A stretch of DNA of 64,000 bases, taken from NCBI GenBank assembly GCA_044356305.1, contig JBIKWM010000004.1, positions 75,624-139,623 of the forward strand, given 5' to 3'. Of this stretch, positions 61,421-64,000 are shown piece after piece (position 1 is the first letter of the stretch; each line of letters starts with the position of its first letter). The translations under genes and the position numbers were made by a program. The DNA is from JBIKWM01 sp044356305. Its GTDB lineage: Bacteria > Bacteroidota > Bacteroidia > UBA10329. The notes under the pieces are model-generated. The model worked only from the letters and a program-made list of their open reading frames with translations. It was not told where the DNA came from and searched no databases.

Positions 61421-62554
61421 TTGGAATTTAGAATCGATGCCCTCGACCCTGCCAGCAATGCCCGGGCAGGGACCATCAGCACAGCGCATGGGCAAATAAG
61501 CACTCCTATTTTCATGCCTGTGGGCACTGCTGGCACCGTTAAAGCTGTACACCAACGTGAACTGCGCAATGACATTGGTGCCCAGATCATACTTGGCAAC
61601 ACCTACCACCTTTTCCTCAGGCCGGGTATGGAAGTGATGCGTAGCGCGGGCGGCCTACACCGCTTCATGGGCTGGGAACGGCCTATCCTTACAGATAGTG
61701 GGGGGTATCAGGTATACTCTTTGGCCAAGACAAGAAAGATATCGGAAGAGGGAGTAAAGTTCGCCTCGCACATTGATGGCAGCAGGCATTTCTTCTCCCC
61801 AGAGGCCAGCATGGATATACAGCGCAGCATAGGTGCCGACATCATTATGGCATTTGACGAATGCCCACCCTACCCTTCCGACCACCGCTATGCAGAGCGT
61901 AGCATGCACATGACCCACCGTTGGTTACAACGTTGTGTGAATCATCTTGTCGCTAACGGCCCGCTTTATGGCCATTCACAGACTCTGTTCCCTATTGTCC
62001 AAGGCAGCACCTACACCGATCTTCGCACACAAAGTGCAGAGACTATTGCTTCATTCGATGCCGAGGGTAACGCAATTGGTGGCCTTAGTGTGGGCGAGCC
62101 ATCTGAGGAAATGTATCGTACAACCGAGCTGGTATGTGCATTACTACCACATCATCGTCCCCGCTATCTAATGGGCGTTGGCACACCCATCAACATTTTG
62201 GAGTGTATTGCGCTGGGGGTTGATATGTTTGACTGTGTGATGCCCACCCGTAACGCTCGCCATGGGGTACTTTATACTTGGCAGGGCATCATCAATATCC
62301 GTAACGAACGTTGGAAAAATGATCACTCCACGCTCGACCCGCAGGGCACCTCTTACGTTGACACGGAGTACAGCCGCGCCTATCTGCGCCATTTATTTGT
62401 TAGCAACGAGCTTCTTGGCGCTCAGATTGCCAGTGTGCACAACCTTGCATTTTACCTCAACTTGGCACAACAGGCACGTGAGCATATTATTGCAGGGGAT
62501 TTCAGGTCATGGAAAGATTCTGTAGTGCCCAAACTTGGGCAGAGGGCAGAATGA
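61421..62554 (+). CDS. tgt: tRNA-guanine transglycosylase (queuosine pathway)
   Basis: A 377-residue enzyme that exchanges guanine 34 for preQ1 in tRNAs with GUN anticodons. The catalytic aspartate is D92 in LTDSGGYQVYSL, with the second in LGVDMFDCVMPTRNARHG. PVGTAGTVKAV and IGGLSVGEPSEEM are the binding loops. The initiator is TTG; the alignment start (MEFRIDALDP) shows that no ATG alternative covers the conserved N-terminus. The zinc-binding CxCxxC of classical bacterial TGT is absent: the position reads SYVDTEYSRAYLRHL, as I recall for other Bacteroidota. No other queuosine gene is in the window. Confidence 0.95.
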   Translation: MEFRIDALDPASNARAGTISTAHGQISTPIFMPVGTAGTVKAVHQRELRNDIGAQIILGNTYHLFLRPGMEVMRSAGGLHRFMGWERPILTDSGGYQVYSLAKTRKISEEGVKFASHIDGSRHFFSPEASMDIQRSIGADIIMAFDECPPYPSDHRYAERSMHMTHRWLQRCVNHLVANGPLYGHSQTLFPIVQGSTYTDLRTQSAETIASFDAEGNAIGGLSVGEPSEEMYRTTELVCALLPHHRPRYLMGVGTPINILECIALGVDMFDCVMPTRNARHGVLYTWQGIINIRNERWKNDHSTLDPQGTSYVDTEYSRAYLRHLFVSNELLGAQIASVHNLAFYLNLAQQAREHIIAGDFRSWKDSVVPKLGQRAE

Positions 62555-62810
62555 TACGGTTCATGGTTCAAATTCAAATTAATAATCCCTGCCGCCCTTT
62601 TCGATTAGTTGAAGTCGAATCCCGCTGGTGGTATAATAGAATCGTTATAGGGAGAAGCTGGCAGAGTCAAACCTATTCCTATTGATTCTTGCTGATGAAA
62701 CAGCAATTCATCTCAAGCTGAACGCTTGAATATTACGCAACTAGATTACCTTAAAAATCACGTATCCAACACATTGTCTCCTAAAGACCGCCCATAATAA
62801 ACCAAAGAAA
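62555..62810. other. Intergenic region with no recognised gene
   Basis: This stretch between tgt and the gldN terminator holds no open frame with coding character. A short TTCGA/TCGAA inverted repeat and an AT-rich centre are present, but no tRNA or known RNA fold was found. Confidence 0.5.
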
Positions 62811-62840
62811 AAGGGCCTGAATCAATTAATTCAGACCCTT
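62811..62840 (-). terminator. Terminator of gldN
   Basis: AAGGG-C-CTGAAT (62811-62822) pairs with ATTCAG-A-CCCTT (62829-62840), an 11-bp stem with one mismatch, followed on the minus strand by TTTTTCTTTGG. It lies 20 bp past the gldN stop and suggests that gldN ends the operon. Confidence 0.9.
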
Positions 62841-62859
62841 CTATTTCGCTGTGACAAAA

Positions 62860-63693
62860 TCAGAACTCCCAGAGGTCGTGTTCTAAATGAAAAATCTCAC
62901 CTTTAATCTTCTCTGCCTCCAAAAGCTGATCAAGGCCATTTGGTAGATAGTCTGAAATCAGACGGTCGTACACATTCTTCTCCTTGTAGATGTAACTGCC
63001 GAACATCCTCTTCCAAAATATATCCTCTAAAGTTCTCCTTTCCGCATCATTACTGCGATTGAAAACCTCAGCACTGGCAAAGATGTTCCTCGCCTCTGGA
63101 AAGTAAATCCAGAACATAGGTTCTGTTCCTCGGAATTCACCGTTTTGGTCAAACTTCTCCTGAACTGGGCAGAGACCGATAATCCGGACATCTAAAACGG
63201 ATCTCTGCTTATCAAAAAACCAATCCTCCTTAACCCTGTACTCCTTCACTGTAGCGGGGTCAAACTCATTTGGCACGATGGTCATCTTCATCTCATACGG
63301 AGGATTTGGATCCTCAAGATAAAGCGTATCGATGCGCATCAGTTTCTTCTCAATCTCTGCCTTAGTCAGGGTTTGGCTGAACTCATCATCCACAGCATCA
63401 TAAGCAGTAAGGCTGCCTTCCTTCACCGCTTCAACAATAACTTGAGTCAGACTTCTCCTGTTCTTAATTGCTTGAACAGGGAAGTACATTGGCTGATTTA
63501 TCTTCTCGCGCAAATCAATCTTCCTCCAAATCCTGGTTGCCCACATTACATCAGCCTCTCTGAGGTGAGTGTAAGGCACTACCCTTCTTGTAGGATAGTG
63601 CTCCTTCACATAAACACCGTCAAGCACATTCTGCCCCAATGCCTCAACAGAGACGAGGGCTGAGAATGCAAGAAGGATGACCTTGGCTCTCAT
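62860..63693 (-). CDS. gldN: Gliding motility / type IX secretion protein GldN
   Basis: A 277-residue exported protein (signal peptide 1-21, ALVSVEALGQ). Conserved GldN/PorN marks are READVMWATRIWRKIDLREKIN, NQPMYFPVQ, LTAYDAVDDEFSQTLTKAE, VKEDWFFDKQRSVLDVRIIGLCPV and MFWIYFPEARNIFASAEVFN. GldN binds the GldK lipoprotein ring and the GldL-GldM motor in the periplasm. It starts 27 bp after gldM, as in the standard gldKLMN order, and is followed by a terminator, so this is the operon's last gene. Confidence 0.95.
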   Translation of the reverse strand: MRAKVILLAFSALVSVEALGQNVLDGVYVKEHYPTRRVVPYTHLREADVMWATRIWRKIDLREKINQPMYFPVQAIKNRRSLTQVIVEAVKEGSLTAYDAVDDEFSQTLTKAEIEKKLMRIDTLYLEDPNPPYEMKMTIVPNEFDPATVKEYRVKEDWFFDKQRSVLDVRIIGLCPVQEKFDQNGEFRGTEPMFWIYFPEARNIFASAEVFNRSNDAERRTLEDIFWKRMFGSYIYKEKNVYDRLISDYLPNGLDQLLEAEKIKGEIFHLEHDLWEF

Positions 63694-63720
63694 TGCAGAT
63701 GAGTTTGGTGATTATTGCCC

Positions 63721-64000
63721 TTAGTTCAGCTTGAGGCTGATGTTCCCAAGTTTCTTAGGAGTCACCCCAGAAACAGGTCGCTGATTCTCATCAAGCATTA
63801 CCGCCTCAATGTTCTCAATCCAGACACGAGAACCTTTCTTCAAGCTTTTTATTGCCGTAAGATCTGAAGCCGGCAGACGATTTCCTTGAACAGGTACGGT
63901 CTTGATGTCAGAACCACCGAGCGAGTACACCAACTCAAACTTGGTCACCTGAAAATACAGTTCAAAGTCAAAGTTCTCCATTTTCGGGATCACTGTAGGG
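63721..64000 (-). CDS. gldM: Gliding motility / type IX secretion motor protein GldM, C-terminal end
   Basis: The right window edge cuts this gene; the last 92 residues are visible. VIPKMENFDFELYFQVTKFEL and SLKKGSRVWIENIEAVMLDENQRPV match the last immunoglobulin-like domain of GldM/PorM (D4), which reaches across the periplasm to the GldKN ring. The apparent start at 63993 is only a GTG codon inside the domain, so the frame continues upstream. Confidence 0.9.
   Translation of the reverse strand, partial: PTVIPKMENFDFELYFQVTKFELVYSLGGSDIKTVPVQGNRLPASDLTAIKSLKKGSRVWIENIEAVMLDENQRPVSGVTPKKLGNISLKLN

Noticed and set aside
62555..62810. A tRNA-like stretch around GTCGAATCCC
   Set aside because: The T-arm-like sequence is not followed by a matching acceptor stem or anticodon arm at the right distances on either strand.

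Overview
The window comes from the chromosome of a member of the Bacteroidota, most likely an aquatic or wastewater flavobacterium-like lineage with a fairly GC-rich genome. The evidence is consistent: type IX secretion parts (GldM and GldN at the right edge, a PorP/SprF protein, a PorE-like TPR/PD40/OmpA protein), cargo proteins with C-terminal sorting tails, a fused SecDF, type III glutamine synthetase, a tgt protein of the Bacteroidota form, and promoters of the TAnnTTTG type rather than sigma70 boxes. Shine-Dalgarno-like spacing is mostly absent. No rRNA, tRNA, CRISPR or complete insertion sequence was recognised.

Layout. 1-8420: the end of a dicarboxylate/amino-acid symporter, a large palindromic tandem array (858-1552), a secreted CotH-kinase protein, a MoxR ATPase, a secreted heavy-metal-associated protein, purN, a carotenoid/retinol-type flavoprotein and a cupin. 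8364-11045: an AT-rich inserted block bounded by a 97-bp direct repeat of the cupin gene's 5' end. It carries a truncated M23 peptidase, an unknown exported protein, a decayed beta-propeller and hairpin elements. 11083-25900: housekeeping and envelope genes: LysE exporter, M61 peptidase, deoxyhypusine-synthase-like protein, TPR protein, Sua5, dipeptide epimerase, DUF255 protein, an MBOAT/SGNH acetylation pair, outer-membrane proteins, di-haem peroxidase and an SDR. 26090-30615: the glyoxylate shunt (aceB-aceA) and a divergent RamB/ScfR-type regulator, with a symmetric candidate operator between them. 30607-33700: CvfB, a membrane protein and an M2 peptidase lipoprotein. 33825-34140: a second palindromic tandem array. 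34329-40591: three proteins of unknown role, a DUF4160/DUF2442 pair and a PorP/SprF protein. 40694-52527, mostly minus strand: icd, prfA, purM, PorE-like protein, glnN, tatA and secDF. 52700-64000: an FG-GAP cargo protein, a DCC thiol protein, two glycosyltransferases, a redoxin, rsmG, an ECF sigma factor overlapping a membrane GT2, tgt, gldN and the end of gldM.

How the genes fit together. Isocitrate lyase, malate synthase and isocitrate dehydrogenase set carbon flow between the TCA cycle and the glyoxylate bypass, and the divergent regulator is the obvious controller. SecDF and Tat bring proteins across the inner membrane; Gld/Por components take tail-bearing cargo to the surface.

The least conventional features are the two tandem arrays. 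They differ in sequence but share a 41-43 bp period and a hairpin-forming core per unit, close to four helical turns of DNA. The inserted block at the cupin gene and the chimeric ORF at its edge record a recent duplication and rearrangement.
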